From Empedobacter falsenii (GTDB taxonomy: Bacteria; Bacteroidota; Bacteroidia; Flavobacteriales; Weeksellaceae), in assembly GCF_019308355.1 (NCBI RefSeq), contig NZ_JAAGKM010000001.1:62001-126000 (forward strand): 64,000 nucleotides of DNA, written 5' to 3'. The notes beneath the pieces are model-generated. The model worked only from the letters and a program-made list of their open reading frames with translations, did not search any database and had not been told where the DNA came from. The position numbers were made by a program, and so were the translations under genes. The stretch's first letter is position 1. The number at the start of each line of letters is the position of its first letter. Below are positions 1 to 8,600 of this stretch, piece after piece.

Positions 1-117
1 CTCGAGAATATGCGCTTGTCCAACAAAATCATCAAAACTTTGCGGACGAACAGTATTTTCGTGATTTAGATCGTCGTCTGGATAAAATTCTTTATCAGGA
101 TTTAATAAATCTGACAT
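1..117 (-). CDS. ruvB: Holliday junction branch-migration helicase RuvB, N-terminal fragment
   Basis: The first 39 codons of a minus-strand gene run off the left edge of the window. The translation begins MSDLLNPDKEFYPDDD and reaches a run reading RPQSFDDFVGQ, which is the conserved start of RuvB just ahead of its Walker A region. The acidic N-terminal lead resembles flavobacterial RuvB as I recall it. RuvB is the hexameric AAA+ motor that drives branch migration of Holliday junctions with RuvA. It diverges from hemH. Other AAA+ proteins such as RarA share the RP-x-DFVGQ pattern, so the call rests on a short piece. Confidence 0.72.
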   Translation of the reverse strand, partial: MSDLLNPDKEFYPDDDLNHENTVRPQSFDDFVGQAHILE

Positions 118-225
118 AAAATGATGATATAAATTATAATGATGATATTACGAAGGACAAATTAAATTATCCTCCGTACTTTTACACCTACAAAGAACGC
201 AATATTTTTTTAGATAAAAAGAATT

Positions 226-1209
226 ATGAGCAAAGGAATATTATTAGTGAATTTAGGTTCGCCCGATTCTACCAATGTTGAAGACGTAAGAACTTATTTA
301 CGCGAATTTTTAATGGATAAGAAAGTTTTGGATTCTCCTTGGATTATTCGTAAAACTGTTGTTGAATTATTTATTTTACCAAAAAGACCTGAAAAATCTG
401 CTGAAGCTTACCGAAAAATTTGGACAAAAGAAGGTTCTCCTTTGATTGTTTACTCTAAAATTTTGAGAGATATGGTACAAAAACAAATGGATATTCCAGT
501 TGTTTTGGCAATGCGTTACAAAAATCCTTCAATAGAAGCTGGTTTACAAGAGCTTTATGACAAAGGAGTTCGCGACATTTTGGTTGTTCCTTTATACCCT
601 CAATACACAATGTCTTCTACAGAAACTGTTGCGGATAAAGTGCTTGAAATTCAGAAAAAAAGTTACAAAGACACTAAGATTAATTTCTTGAAAGCTTTTT
701 ACAATCATCCAGATTATATCAAGGTTTTAGGAGATTCTATCAAAGAAAAATTACCTGAGAATTTTGATAAATTATTGTTTTCTTATCACGGAATTCCAGA
801 ACGTCACGATAATAAAGCACTTCGTGCTGCAAAAGCGAGCAAATTACCTATTGAAACTTATCGTAATCAATGTTTTGAAACAACACGTTTGGTAACCGAA
901 TACTTGCAATTACCAGAAGATAAATATACCACTTCTTTTCAGTCTCGTTTAGGTCGTGACCCTTGGATTAAACCTTATACAGACCACATGTTAGAAGAAT
1001 TTCCTGCACAAGGCGTTAAGAATTTAGCGGTTTGCACCCCTGCCTTTGTTTCGGATTGTTTGGAGACTTTGGAAGAAATTTCGATGGAAGGACAAGAAGA
1101 ATTCTTAAAAGCTGGTGGTAAGCAATTTACATACATCCCTTGTTTGAATGATCGTCAAGATTGGGTGGATACATTAGTGAAATGGTTGAAAGGTTGGCAA
1201 AATAATTAA
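226..1209 (+). CDS. hemH: Ferrochelatase
   Basis: Inserts ferrous iron into protoporphyrin IX, the last step of protohaem synthesis. At 327 residues it has normal length for a single-domain ferrochelatase. Visible family signatures are LVNLGSPDS near residue 8, SYHGIPERH around 186-194 with the metal-binding His188, a SFQSRLGRDPW block near 237-247, and the second metal ligand Glu280 in SDCLETLEE. The ATG at 226 follows a short A-rich leader. It is transcribed away from ruvB and closed by an A/T-rich hairpin at 1241-1287. No other haem genes are in the window. No C-terminal Fe-S cysteine cluster is seen. Confidence 0.96.
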   Translation: MSKGILLVNLGSPDSTNVEDVRTYLREFLMDKKVLDSPWIIRKTVVELFILPKRPEKSAEAYRKIWTKEGSPLIVYSKILRDMVQKQMDIPVVLAMRYKNPSIEAGLQELYDKGVRDILVVPLYPQYTMSSTETVADKVLEIQKKSYKDTKINFLKAFYNHPDYIKVLGDSIKEKLPENFDKLLFSYHGIPERHDNKALRAAKASKLPIETYRNQCFETTRLVTEYLQLPEDKYTTSFQSRLGRDPWIKPYTDHMLEEFPAQGVKNLAVCTPAFVSDCLETLEEISMEGQEEFLKAGGKQFTYIPCLNDRQDWVDTLVKWLKGWQNN

Positions 1210-1240
1210 GAAAGGTTTTTAGCCTTACAAAATAAATTAG

Positions 1241-1287
1241 ATATCTTTGTTTGGAATTTTTCAATTTTAAACAAAGATATTTTTTTT
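1241..1287 (+). terminator. Rho-independent terminator of hemH
   Basis: A perfect 12-bp inverted repeat (1241-1252 ATATCTTTGTTT with 1269-1280 AAACAAAGATAT) has a 16-nt loop and runs into a T tract. The stem is almost all A/T, so it is weaker than the other terminators here. Its left arm also contains a perfect -7 promoter motif. Confidence 0.6.
1242..1249 (+). promoter_or_regulatory. Candidate -7 promoter element for the DUF3078 pair
   Basis: TATCTTTG matches the Bacteroidota -7 consensus TAnnTTTG exactly and lies 41 bp upstream of the ATG at 1291. No clear TTG -33 element is at the usual spacing. It lies inside the left arm of the hemH terminator hairpin. Confidence 0.5.
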
Positions 1288-1290
1288 AAA

Positions 1291-2391
1291 ATGAGACTAA
1301 TTTTCTCAATTATATTTTTAGTCCTATCACTTTTTAGTTCGGCTCAATTTTTAGATACTAGTGGAAATCTAATTATTGATGGTCGAAAATATCTGAAATC
1401 CAAAGTGGATACTACAGGACGAAAATCGGGTTGGGAAATTTATGGTGCAAATACTTTAACCGTTAATCAAAATACCTTTTCCAATTGGATGGCAGGTGGT
1501 GAAAATTCGGTTTCACTAAATGCTAAAGCTGATTACGAATTTAATTTCCGAAAAAAGAAACACTTTTGGGACAATCGTTTTATTTTTGAATATGGTTTTT
1601 TAGACAATAAAACCAATGGAACGCGTAAAACTGCTGACAATCTAAATATCACAACTTCTTATGGATATTTGATAAAAGAAAAGTGGTACCTAACCTCATC
1701 ACTTAATATTCGTTCACAGTTTTCTACAGGTTACAATTACGGAACAACTCCAAAAACAAAACTATCAAACTTATTTGCGCCTGCATATGTAACAATTGGG
1801 GTCGGTGCGAATTATACGCCAAATTCTAATTTTTCTGTCAGTTTTCAACCTTTAACATCAAGAACAACAATTGTAGCAGACAAAGATTTGCAAAAGAAAG
1901 GAACTTATGGTTTACGAAACGATGGAGATACGTTTCTTTTTGAAGTTGGAGCATATTTAGGTGGTCGATACAAAATGAAACTTTTTGATAACGTAACCTA
2001 CGATAATAATATTGGAATTTTCTCTAATTATTCGAACAAATTTTATAACCTCGATATTGTATATGCTGGATTATTAGACATGAAAATTAATAATTTTATG
2101 TCCACACAATTAACCATCAATTTGATTTATGATGAAGATCAAGTTACTCAAACACAGTTTAAACAAGCCCTCGGAATTGGTTTAACTTATAAAATAGATA
2201 GTACCAAGAAAAAAGATAAAAAGAAACGTCGAAAAAGAGAAATCCTCCCTTATTTTGATACATCTGGCATTTCACCAGTCAAATTACCTAGAGTAAAACT
2301 GGATAAACACAACTATGACGAAGTTTTCGATAAAAATACAATTGACGAAAAATCAACATATATTAAATCAGAATCCATATTTTTGGAGTAA
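1291..2391 (+). CDS. DUF3078 domain-containing outer-membrane-like protein (copy 1)
   Basis: Function is unknown. The 366-residue protein starts with a signal peptide (MRLIFSIIFLVLSLFSSAQ) and continues as a DUF3078 domain. Hallmarks are GWEIYGANTLTVNQ, FSNWMAGGENS, an HFWDNRF block and many alternating aromatic/polar stretches typical of beta strands. From about residue 305 the tail is Lys/Arg-rich and then leaves the family pattern. It is followed 25 bp later by a close paralogue, and the two share the order of motifs throughout. DUF3078 proteins occur in Bacteroidota and are predicted beta-barrel or periplasmic proteins. That location is inference. Confidence 0.85.
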   Translation: MRLIFSIIFLVLSLFSSAQFLDTSGNLIIDGRKYLKSKVDTTGRKSGWEIYGANTLTVNQNTFSNWMAGGENSVSLNAKADYEFNFRKKKHFWDNRFIFEYGFLDNKTNGTRKTADNLNITTSYGYLIKEKWYLTSSLNIRSQFSTGYNYGTTPKTKLSNLFAPAYVTIGVGANYTPNSNFSVSFQPLTSRTTIVADKDLQKKGTYGLRNDGDTFLFEVGAYLGGRYKMKLFDNVTYDNNIGIFSNYSNKFYNLDIVYAGLLDMKINNFMSTQLTINLIYDEDQVTQTQFKQALGIGLTYKIDSTKKKDKKKRRKREILPYFDTSGISPVKLPRVKLDKHNYDEVFDKNTIDEKSTYIKSESIFLE

Positions 2392-2416
2392 GTTTATATA
2401 AATCAATCAAATCTAT

Positions 2417-3469
2417 ATGAAAAAAATTTTATTTGTATTAGCAATTTTAGGAAGTGCTATAACTTTTGCGCAAACAGTAAAAGATGGTAAAGTAACTACT
2501 GATAGCAAGCGCTATTTAAAAGATCAAAAATTTGATGGTCGTCAACCAGGATGGTTCGTTTCGGGAAATAATTCACTTTTATTTTCTCAAAGTGCATTCA
2601 GTAATTGGGTTGCAGGTGGTGTAAATTCGTTTGCATTAAACGGAAATGTTGATTATGAATTTAATTTAACAAGAGAGAAACATATTTGGGATAATCGTGT
2701 TGTTTTAGGATACGGAGTTCAAACCAATAAAGGCGAAAGTTCTCGCAAAACAAATGATGTGATAGACCTTACTTCTTCTTACGGATACAGCATCGGAAAT
2801 CATTGGTATTTAGCTGCTTCTATGAATTTCCGCACACAATTTACAGATGGTTTTGATTATTCAACAGATCCAAAAACGAAGATCTCAGGCTTAATGGCTC
2901 CAGGTTATTTAAGTTTAGGATTAGGTGTTGATTACAAACCAAGCGAAAATTTTCAAGTTAATATTCACCCATTTACACCAAGAATGACTTTTGTCTTAGA
3001 CAAAAATTTACAGAAAAAAGGAAACTTTGGATTAAAGAATGATGGCGATACAACTTTATTTGAATTCGGTGCATATTTAGGTGCGCGATACAAACTACAA
3101 ATTATGGAAGGAATTTCTTATGACAACCGTGTTGGAATCTATGCAGATTACCTGAAAAATTTCGGAAATATGGACATTGCTTATCAAGGAATTTTGGATA
3201 TGAAAGTGAATAAGTTTGTTTCGGCACAAGTAAGTTTGAATTTACTATATGATGAAGATCAAATCAAAAAAACACAGATAAAACAAACACTTGGAATCGG
3301 ATTTAATTACAAATTTGATAACACTCCACCAAAAATAGAAGAAGCTCCAGCAACTGCATTTATGCAAGAAGCACCAATTTTCGAAGAAAAAGAAGAAACT
3401 GTAGAAGTAGCAACAAATATTCTGAAAAGAGAACCAATTCTTAATGAAACAAAATTAGTCACTCAATAA
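2417..3469 (+). CDS. DUF3078 domain-containing outer-membrane-like protein (copy 2)
   Basis: A 350-residue paralogue of the preceding gene, 25 bp downstream and surely co-transcribed. It has a signal peptide (MKKILFVLAILGSAITFAQ), then the same motifs in the same order: GWFVSGNNSLLFSQ, FSNWVAGGVNS, HIWDNRVV, NLQKKG.FGLKNDGDT and LLYDEDQIKKTQ. The two C-terminal tails differ: copy 1 is basic, copy 2 is acidic and Glu-rich from about residue 312. This suggests an old tandem duplication with tail divergence. The operon is closed by the hairpin at 3477-3503. Substrate and function are not known to me. Confidence 0.85.
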   Translation: MKKILFVLAILGSAITFAQTVKDGKVTTDSKRYLKDQKFDGRQPGWFVSGNNSLLFSQSAFSNWVAGGVNSFALNGNVDYEFNLTREKHIWDNRVVLGYGVQTNKGESSRKTNDVIDLTSSYGYSIGNHWYLAASMNFRTQFTDGFDYSTDPKTKISGLMAPGYLSLGLGVDYKPSENFQVNIHPFTPRMTFVLDKNLQKKGNFGLKNDGDTTLFEFGAYLGARYKLQIMEGISYDNRVGIYADYLKNFGNMDIAYQGILDMKVNKFVSAQVSLNLLYDEDQIKKTQIKQTLGIGFNYKFDNTPPKIEEAPATAFMQEAPIFEEKEETVEVATNILKREPILNETKLVTQ

Positions 3470-3476
3470 TATTTTC

Positions 3477-3503
3477 AACCTGCTTTTAATAAGCAGGTTT
3501 TTT
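3477..3503 (+). terminator. Rho-independent terminator of the DUF3078 pair
   Basis: A perfect 9-bp stem (AACCTGCTT with AAGCAGGTT) has a 5-nt loop and is followed by a run of T. It starts 8 bp after the stop codon of the second DUF3078 gene. Confidence 0.88.
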
Positions 3504-3539
3504 ATTTTTCTTATTTTTAAAGCTCAATAGAAGAATAAA

Positions 3540-3749
3540 ATGACAAAAAATATTTTCGGCGCACTATTACCACAAATTTTAATGATTGTTTGGGCAGCTT
3601 TCGAGTTTTACCTTGGGTTCAACAACGAACAAAATAACCGCATCATTCTTAGCGCAATCGTGATATTAATCTTCGTTATTTTTACAATTATTACATTAGT
3701 CAAAGTTATCAAATACCCTAACGACCCTACTTATTTGAAGAAAAAGTAA
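3540..3749 (+). CDS. Small two-helix membrane protein, unknown
   Basis: A 69-residue protein with two predicted transmembrane helices, about residues 7-25 (LLPQILMIVWAAFEFYLGF) and 35-58. A short polar turn (NNEQNNR) separates them and the tail is basic (YLKKK). There is no signal peptide or catalytic motif, and I do not recognise the family. It starts 37 bp after the DUF3078 terminator and ends 5 bp before the acetyltransferase, so those two are likely one transcript. The clean Lys-rich ending and tight junction with the next gene argue for a real gene. Confidence 0.6.
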   Translation: MTKNIFGALLPQILMIVWAAFEFYLGFNNEQNNRIILSAIVILIFVIFTIITLVKVIKYPNDPTYLKKK

Positions 3750-3754
3750 TTTTT

Positions 3755-4291
3755 ATGAATGTAATTCTTAAAACTGAACGATTAACTTTAAGACCAGTCA
3801 CAATTGATGATACTGAAACAATTCATCAATTATATTCTATCGAAGAAGTTGATCAATACAACACGTTAGGAATTCCAGAAAATATAGAGGTTACAATTCT
3901 TCATGTAAAAGATTTAGTAAAATCTAATCAAGGAGAACAACCACAAGCTTATACTTTTGTTATCGAAAATGACAATCAATTTGATGGATTAATTTCTTTA
4001 AATTTAGGTAGGGCTAAATACAAGAATGCAGAAGTTTGGTTTAAACTTCATCCAGATTTTTGTAGTAAAGGCTTTGCAACAGAAGCTTTAAAAAAAATTA
4101 TTTCTTTTGGTTTTAATACTTTAAATCTTCATAGAATCGAAGCTGGATGCGCAATTGAAAATATTGGTTCTTACAAAGTTCTTGAAAAAGTTGGAATGAT
4201 TCGAGAAGCACATACCAGAAAGCTTCTTCCTCTAAAATCTGGTTGGGCAGATAATTATGGCTACGCTATTTTATCGACTGACTTACGATAA
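3755..4291 (+). CDS. GNAT family N-acetyltransferase (RimJ/RimL-like)
   Basis: A 178-residue single GNAT domain that transfers acetyl from acetyl-CoA to an amine. It opens with LKTERLTLRPVTIDD, the usual RimJ/RimL-like start. It carries a degenerate acetyl-CoA loop (FCSKGFATEALKKII, about residues 105-119) and the closing block NIGSYKVLEKVGMIREA, which marks this subfamily. The substrate could be a ribosomal protein N-terminus, an amino acid or another amine and cannot be told from sequence. It lies 5 bp after the small membrane protein. Confidence 0.85.
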   Translation: MNVILKTERLTLRPVTIDDTETIHQLYSIEEVDQYNTLGIPENIEVTILHVKDLVKSNQGEQPQAYTFVIENDNQFDGLISLNLGRAKYKNAEVWFKLHPDFCSKGFATEALKKIISFGFNTLNLHRIEAGCAIENIGSYKVLEKVGMIREAHTRKLLPLKSGWADNYGYAILSTDLR

Positions 4292-4403
4292 AAATTAAGT
4301 CATTGCAAACTCATTTTAGAATCATATCTTATTTGATAACAAGTTCAGCTTATCTACAAATTCTCCCTTAAATTTCGTAAACTTGTGTTATAAAACAACA
4401 AAA

Positions 4404-5633
4404 ATGAAATTAATCGGTCCTTTCAGACAAATTATAACACTTGCCAATTTACCTTTAAAAGGTGCTATTCACGAAAACCAAGTCGAAGTTCTCGAAGATG
4501 GAGGAATTATTATTGATGATGAAACAATTGTAGAAATAGGAAATTTCGAAACGCTTTCTCAACAACATCCAACTATCGAAATTGAACATATCGAAACGGA
4601 ACAAATTCTTCTTCCTGGATTTGTAGATTCGCATACACACGTTTGTTTTGGAGGAAATCGTGCCAAAGATTTCGCCATGCGTTTGGACGGAAAAACCTAT
4701 TTAGAAATTGCCGAAAGTGGTGGTGGAATTTGGTCTACTGTGACAGAAACACGTAAGAAAACAGTTGACGAACTGAAAGATATTACGCTAAAACATATTG
4801 CCCAATTAGCTAAACAAGGAATCACAACTGCTGAAGTAAAATCTGGTTATGCTCTCTCTGTTGAGGGTGAAATTAAAATGTTAGAAGCGATAAATATGGC
4901 GAATCAAGAAAGTGAGATTGATTTGATTCCTACTTTTTTAGGTGCGCATATGAAACCAAAAGATTTTGAAGGTTCGAACAAAGAATATTTAGAACTTTTG
5001 GTGAAAGAAGTTTTTCCTAAATTAAAATCTGATGATTTAGCAAATCGTATCGATATTTTTGTGGAACAATCTGCTTTCTCTGTTGAGGAAGGCGATTATT
5101 TCTTAAACGAAGCAAAAAATCAAGGTTTTGATATTACGATTCACGCTGATCAATTTACAGCTGGAGGAAGTTATTTAGCTACAAAATTCGATGCTTTGAG
5201 TGCAGATCATTTAGAATTTTCAGGAGAAGAAGAAGTGAAAAAACTTGCCAATTCTGATGTTGTTGCAACTGTTTTACCTGGCGCTTCTATCGGTTTGGGA
5301 ATGCAATATGCACCTGCTCGAAAATTGTTAGATGCTGGTTGTTGCGTTTCGATTGCTTCGGATTGGAATCCTGGCTCAGCTCCAATGGGAAATCTTCTTA
5401 CACAAGCTTCTGTTTTGGCTACTTTTGAGAAATTATCAATGGCAGAAGTTTTAGCTGCAATTACTTTTCGTGCTGCAAAGGCTTTAAATTTAGCTGATCG
5501 TGGAACAATAGAAAAAGGTAAAAAAGCCGATTTTATCAGCTTCTCTACCTTCGATTATCGTAATATTATCTATTATCAAGGACAATTACAACCAACAAAT
5601 GTGTGGAAAAATGGTGCGTTGATTAATCAATAG
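4404..5633 (+). CDS. hutI: Imidazolonepropionase
   Basis: Hydrolyses 4-imidazolone-5-propionate to N-formimino-glutamate, the third step of histidine degradation. It is an amidohydrolase-fold protein of normal length (409 residues). Metal ligands are visible in GFVDSHTHVCFGG (His77 and His79), ITIHADQFTAGGS, ALSADHLEF and SDWNPGSAPMG, and the C-terminus has the ADRGTIEKGKKADF block of the beta-sandwich. I chose the ATG at 4404. An in-frame TTG at 4383 would add seven residues that the family lacks. The other hut genes (hutH, hutU and a formiminoglutamate hydrolase) are not in this window. The 3' end overlaps the convergent next gene by 11 bp. Confidence 0.95.
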   Translation: MKLIGPFRQIITLANLPLKGAIHENQVEVLEDGGIIIDDETIVEIGNFETLSQQHPTIEIEHIETEQILLPGFVDSHTHVCFGGNRAKDFAMRLDGKTYLEIAESGGGIWSTVTETRKKTVDELKDITLKHIAQLAKQGITTAEVKSGYALSVEGEIKMLEAINMANQESEIDLIPTFLGAHMKPKDFEGSNKEYLELLVKEVFPKLKSDDLANRIDIFVEQSAFSVEEGDYFLNEAKNQGFDITIHADQFTAGGSYLATKFDALSADHLEFSGEEEVKKLANSDVVATVLPGASIGLGMQYAPARKLLDAGCCVSIASDWNPGSAPMGNLLTQASVLATFEKLSMAEVLAAITFRAAKALNLADRGTIEKGKKADFISFSTFDYRNIIYYQGQLQPTNVWKNGALINQ

Positions 5634-6933
5634 TGTAAATATTATCAGGAGTGATGGTGTTTGTCGGCGTGTAAATTAACCAATCGGTAATCATTTCTTG
5701 CGGATAAAGACCTTCATCTCCTTCATTCAAACCTTCTACAGCATAAGGACGATTCAAACAAACGCCAAAAATTTCGTTGTTCTCATTGATTCCGTACACA
5801 TCAAACCAAATGTGTTCCTTATTCATTTCATGATCGACATCAAATCCTAATTTAATTAAAAATCGATAATAATTTTCTTCATCTGCTTCTGGATTAAAAT
5901 ATGTGTTAAATGCTTTTTTATACAATTCAAAACGTTGATAAGCCAAGGCTGACATTCGTTCCGTTTCCTGATCGCTGATAAAGAAAATCGGATTATCTGC
6001 AATTGTCGCCGCATAAACTTCTGGTGTCAATGTATGTCCTTCTTGCACCGCTAACAAAACGCCACAAGGTTCATAATTTTCGTTTTCTGGCTGACGTTCA
6101 TTGTAACCTCCAGGAATTTTAGCAGGATAATCTTTCACCACATCTTCCCAACGTTTCCAACAAAATGTAATATCCAAACCATCATAACCAATATTAAATT
6201 CTTCATTTTCTGGCGAACGAAAATCTGGTTTGATAAACGCATTTACAATCATATCCAAAGCCGAATTCATCTGCTCTACTCCATCTTTGATGTTCAACAT
6301 CTCCAACTCCACAGAACCGCAACGATGCAAACCATGCGTATGCATCCAATACACGCGATCGCCATTTTCATCCTCATCATAAACGCCATGAATCACATAT
6401 AAATACGAAGGCGCAGGCGGAATTTCTGACTCTGCTGTCACTTTAGCCCATTTACCAGAAAGCAAACGATAAGGCATAAAATCGACAACAATAGACGGGT
6501 TTTCAACAATTGCTTGCATAATTTTTAATTGCAAATGAAAACTATCCAATGCATCATTTCCAAAATACATCACAGATTCCAAATAAAAATCTTGTTGCGT
6601 TGCAATTTCCATTTCTTCGTCCGAAATCATATTTCCAAAACCAAATTCAGAATAATCGTTACTTCTCGCATCCACAACATACAAATTCACATCAAATTCT
6701 TCCTCCAAATAAGACACTACAAGTTGATATTCTTGCTTTACAGCTCCATTTTCGTCTTTATCAATCTCGATAAGATCAAAATTGATTAATTGAAAATAAT
6801 CGGTTGATTTTAGACTTTTTTCAATTGATTCTCTTGAAAATACAAAATCTTTCGACGAAGGAAAAATTCCCATTGTAGAAGGTAAACTCAATCCATCCTC
6901 TGCAATTCCTTTGTACAATTCTTGATTTGTCAT
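5623..6933 (-). CDS. DUF4026-like protein, unknown
   Basis: An acidic soluble protein of 436 residues beginning MTNQELYKGIAEDGLSLPS. It has no signal peptide or transmembrane helix. It carries a mid-protein block YWMHTHGLHRCGSVELE (His/Cys-rich) and a C-terminal YRFLIKLGFDVDHE-x-EHIWFDVYG region. I associate this layout with the Bacteroidota DUF4026 family, but from memory only. In-frame ATGs upstream (from 6984) exist. The one at 6933 gives the family-like start, and the extra 17 residues are low-complexity. The gene is convergent with hutI with an 11-bp overlap, so the two transcripts are complementary at their ends. Confidence 0.6.
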   Translation of the reverse strand: MTNQELYKGIAEDGLSLPSTMGIFPSSKDFVFSRESIEKSLKSTDYFQLINFDLIEIDKDENGAVKQEYQLVVSYLEEEFDVNLYVVDARSNDYSEFGFGNMISDEEMEIATQQDFYLESVMYFGNDALDSFHLQLKIMQAIVENPSIVVDFMPYRLLSGKWAKVTAESEIPPAPSYLYVIHGVYDEDENGDRVYWMHTHGLHRCGSVELEMLNIKDGVEQMNSALDMIVNAFIKPDFRSPENEEFNIGYDGLDITFCWKRWEDVVKDYPAKIPGGYNERQPENENYEPCGVLLAVQEGHTLTPEVYAATIADNPIFFISDQETERMSALAYQRFELYKKAFNTYFNPEADEENYYRFLIKLGFDVDHEMNKEHIWFDVYGINENNEIFGVCLNRPYAVEGLNEGDEGLYPQEMITDWLIYTPTNTITPDNIYTID

Positions 6934-7055
6934 AGTTATTTTTAGTTTGTTTTTTGTTAAAGATAAATGTTTTAAGTTCATCAAAATTTTAGCAAAATGT
7001 TAAACTTTAAAATGATTAAAGATGATAATTCAGTTCGCATTACGTTAATTTATTG

Positions 7056-7063
7056 TAATTTTG
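7056..7063 (+). promoter_or_regulatory. Candidate -7 promoter element of yicC-gmk
   Basis: TAATTTTG matches TAnnTTTG exactly, 19 bp before the yicC ATG. An 8-bp direct repeat GTTCGCAT (7033-7040 and 7063-7070, period 30) brackets it, which could be coincidence. Confidence 0.5.
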
Positions 7064-7082
7064 TTCGCATAATTTTACAATT

Positions 7083-7943
7083 ATGATAGCATCTATGACA
7101 GGTTACGGTAAATCCGTATTGGAATTACCTGAGAAAAAAGTAACGATAGAAATCCGTTCTTTAAACAGTAAAACACTGGATTTAAACACGAGAATTCCTT
7201 CTTTTTATCGTGAAAAAGAATTAGAAATCAGAAACCTTATTTCAGAAAAAGTTCAACGTGGAAAAGTTGATTTTTCGATGTTAGTAGAGTTAAATCCTGC
7301 TGCAAGAAATCAAAATATAAATGCTGAATTAATCAAAAGTTATATGGCAGAATTTAAATCAATCACACCAAATGTGACTGATGGTGAATTATTGCCTGTA
7401 GTAATGCGCCTTCCAGACGTTATTTCGTACACGCAAGACGATTTGAGTGAAGACGAATGGAATCAAATTCGCGCAACAATTATTGATGCGATCGACGCAT
7501 TAAATCAATTTAGATTAGATGAAGGAAAAGTTTTAGAGAAATATTTGACTTTAAACTTGAATAACATTCTTGAGCTTTTAACACAAGTTGTCCCTTTTGA
7601 AAAAGAACGAATTGAAACTATAAAAGAACGTTTCAATAAACGTTTAGAAGAATTAAAAGTTGATGTTGATCAAAATCGTTTCGAACAAGAATTAATTTTC
7701 TATTTGGAGAAATTTGATATCACAGAAGAAAAAGTTCGTTTGAAAAACCATTGCGAATATTTCTTAAAAGAATTAGCTGGAACTGAATCAAATGGAAAAA
7801 AACTAGGATTTATTTCGCAAGAAATTGGTCGTGAAATCAATACGTTAGGTTCTAAATCAAATCATTCTGAAATGCAAAAAATTGTTGTTCAGATGAAAGA
7901 TGAATTAGAAAAAATTAAAGAACAATCGTTAAACATTTTATAA
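7083..7943 (+). CDS. YicC family endoribonuclease-like protein
   Basis: A 286-residue YicC protein. The N-terminal YicC domain begins with the signature MIASMTGYGKS, followed by IEIRSLNSKTLDLN. The C-terminal DUF1732 part carries EKVRLKNHCEYF and a KLGFISQEIGREINTLGSKSN block. E. coli YicC has been linked to RNA turnover as an endoribonuclease; that is family knowledge, not visible here. It overlaps gmk by one base (TAATG), so the two are translationally coupled. This pairing is very common in bacteria. Confidence 0.92.
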   Translation: MIASMTGYGKSVLELPEKKVTIEIRSLNSKTLDLNTRIPSFYREKELEIRNLISEKVQRGKVDFSMLVELNPAARNQNINAELIKSYMAEFKSITPNVTDGELLPVVMRLPDVISYTQDDLSEDEWNQIRATIIDAIDALNQFRLDEGKVLEKYLTLNLNNILELLTQVVPFEKERIETIKERFNKRLEELKVDVDQNRFEQELIFYLEKFDITEEKVRLKNHCEYFLKELAGTESNGKKLGFISQEIGREINTLGSKSNHSEMQKIVVQMKDELEKIKEQSLNIL

Positions 7944-8509
7944 TGAAAAAAGGAAAATTAATCGTCTTTTCGGCTCCATCAGGCGCAGGAAAAACAACTT
8001 TGGTTCGTTACGCTTTAGAACAATTAGATCATATCAAATTTTCTATTTCTTGTACAACTAGAGATAAACGCGAAGGTGAAACTCACGGAGAAGACTATTA
8101 TTTCTTAACACCAGAAGAGTTTAAAGCAAAAATTGCAAACGACGAATTCATAGAACACGAAGAAGTTTACCGCGATAATTTTTACGGAACTTTAAAATCG
8201 GAAGTTGATCGCATTACATCTGAAGGAAATTCTGTAATTTTTGATATTGATGTTATTGGTGCATTGAATATCAAAAAATTGTACGGAGATCAATGTTTAA
8301 CAGTATTTGTAAATCCTCCATCTTTGGAAATTTTGAAAGAACGTTTAATTTCTCGCAACACAGAAAGCGAAGATAAATTGAAACAACGTATTGATAAAGC
8401 AGGAATTGAAATGGAGAAAGCCAAAGAGTTTGATATCATTTTATTGAACGACGATTTAGAAACTGCAAAAGCAAAAACCTTAGAAATTATTACAGATTTT
8501 ATTAAATAA
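7943..8509 (+). CDS. gmk: Guanylate kinase
   Basis: Phosphorylates GMP to GDP with ATP, supplying GTP and dGTP precursors. At 188 residues it has standard length. The P-loop FSAPSGAGKTTL is at residues 9-20. The GMP-binding region SCTTRDKREGETHGEDYYFLT is followed by EVYRDNFYGTL, and the lid carries RLISRNTESEDKLKQRI. The ATG overlaps the yicC stop. A strong terminator follows at 8532-8565. Confidence 0.97.
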   Translation: MKKGKLIVFSAPSGAGKTTLVRYALEQLDHIKFSISCTTRDKREGETHGEDYYFLTPEEFKAKIANDEFIEHEEVYRDNFYGTLKSEVDRITSEGNSVIFDIDVIGALNIKKLYGDQCLTVFVNPPSLEILKERLISRNTESEDKLKQRIDKAGIEMEKAKEFDIILLNDDLETAKAKTLEIITDFIK

Positions 8510-8531
8510 TAATTTTTAATCATCATGATAT

Positions 8532-8565
8532 AAATGCCTCGAATAAATAAAATCGAGGCATTTTT
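8532..8565 (+). terminator. Rho-independent terminator of yicC-gmk
   Basis: A perfect 11-bp stem (AAATGCCTCGA with TCGAGGCATTT) has a 10-nt loop and ends in a T run. It starts 22 bp after the gmk stop codon. Confidence 0.92.
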
Positions 8566-8600
8566 GTTATCTTTAGCTTTCGAAAAAATCACTACATAAA

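Noticed and set aside
8568-8575. TATCTTTA as a promoter for the alpha/beta hydrolase
   Set aside because: The last base of TAnnTTTG is wrong and no -33 element is present, so I did not list it.
8290-8592. Open frame of 100 codons on the minus strand over gmk
   Set aside because: It is the complement of gmk and of the gmk terminator, with composition set by the real gene and no plausible start context.
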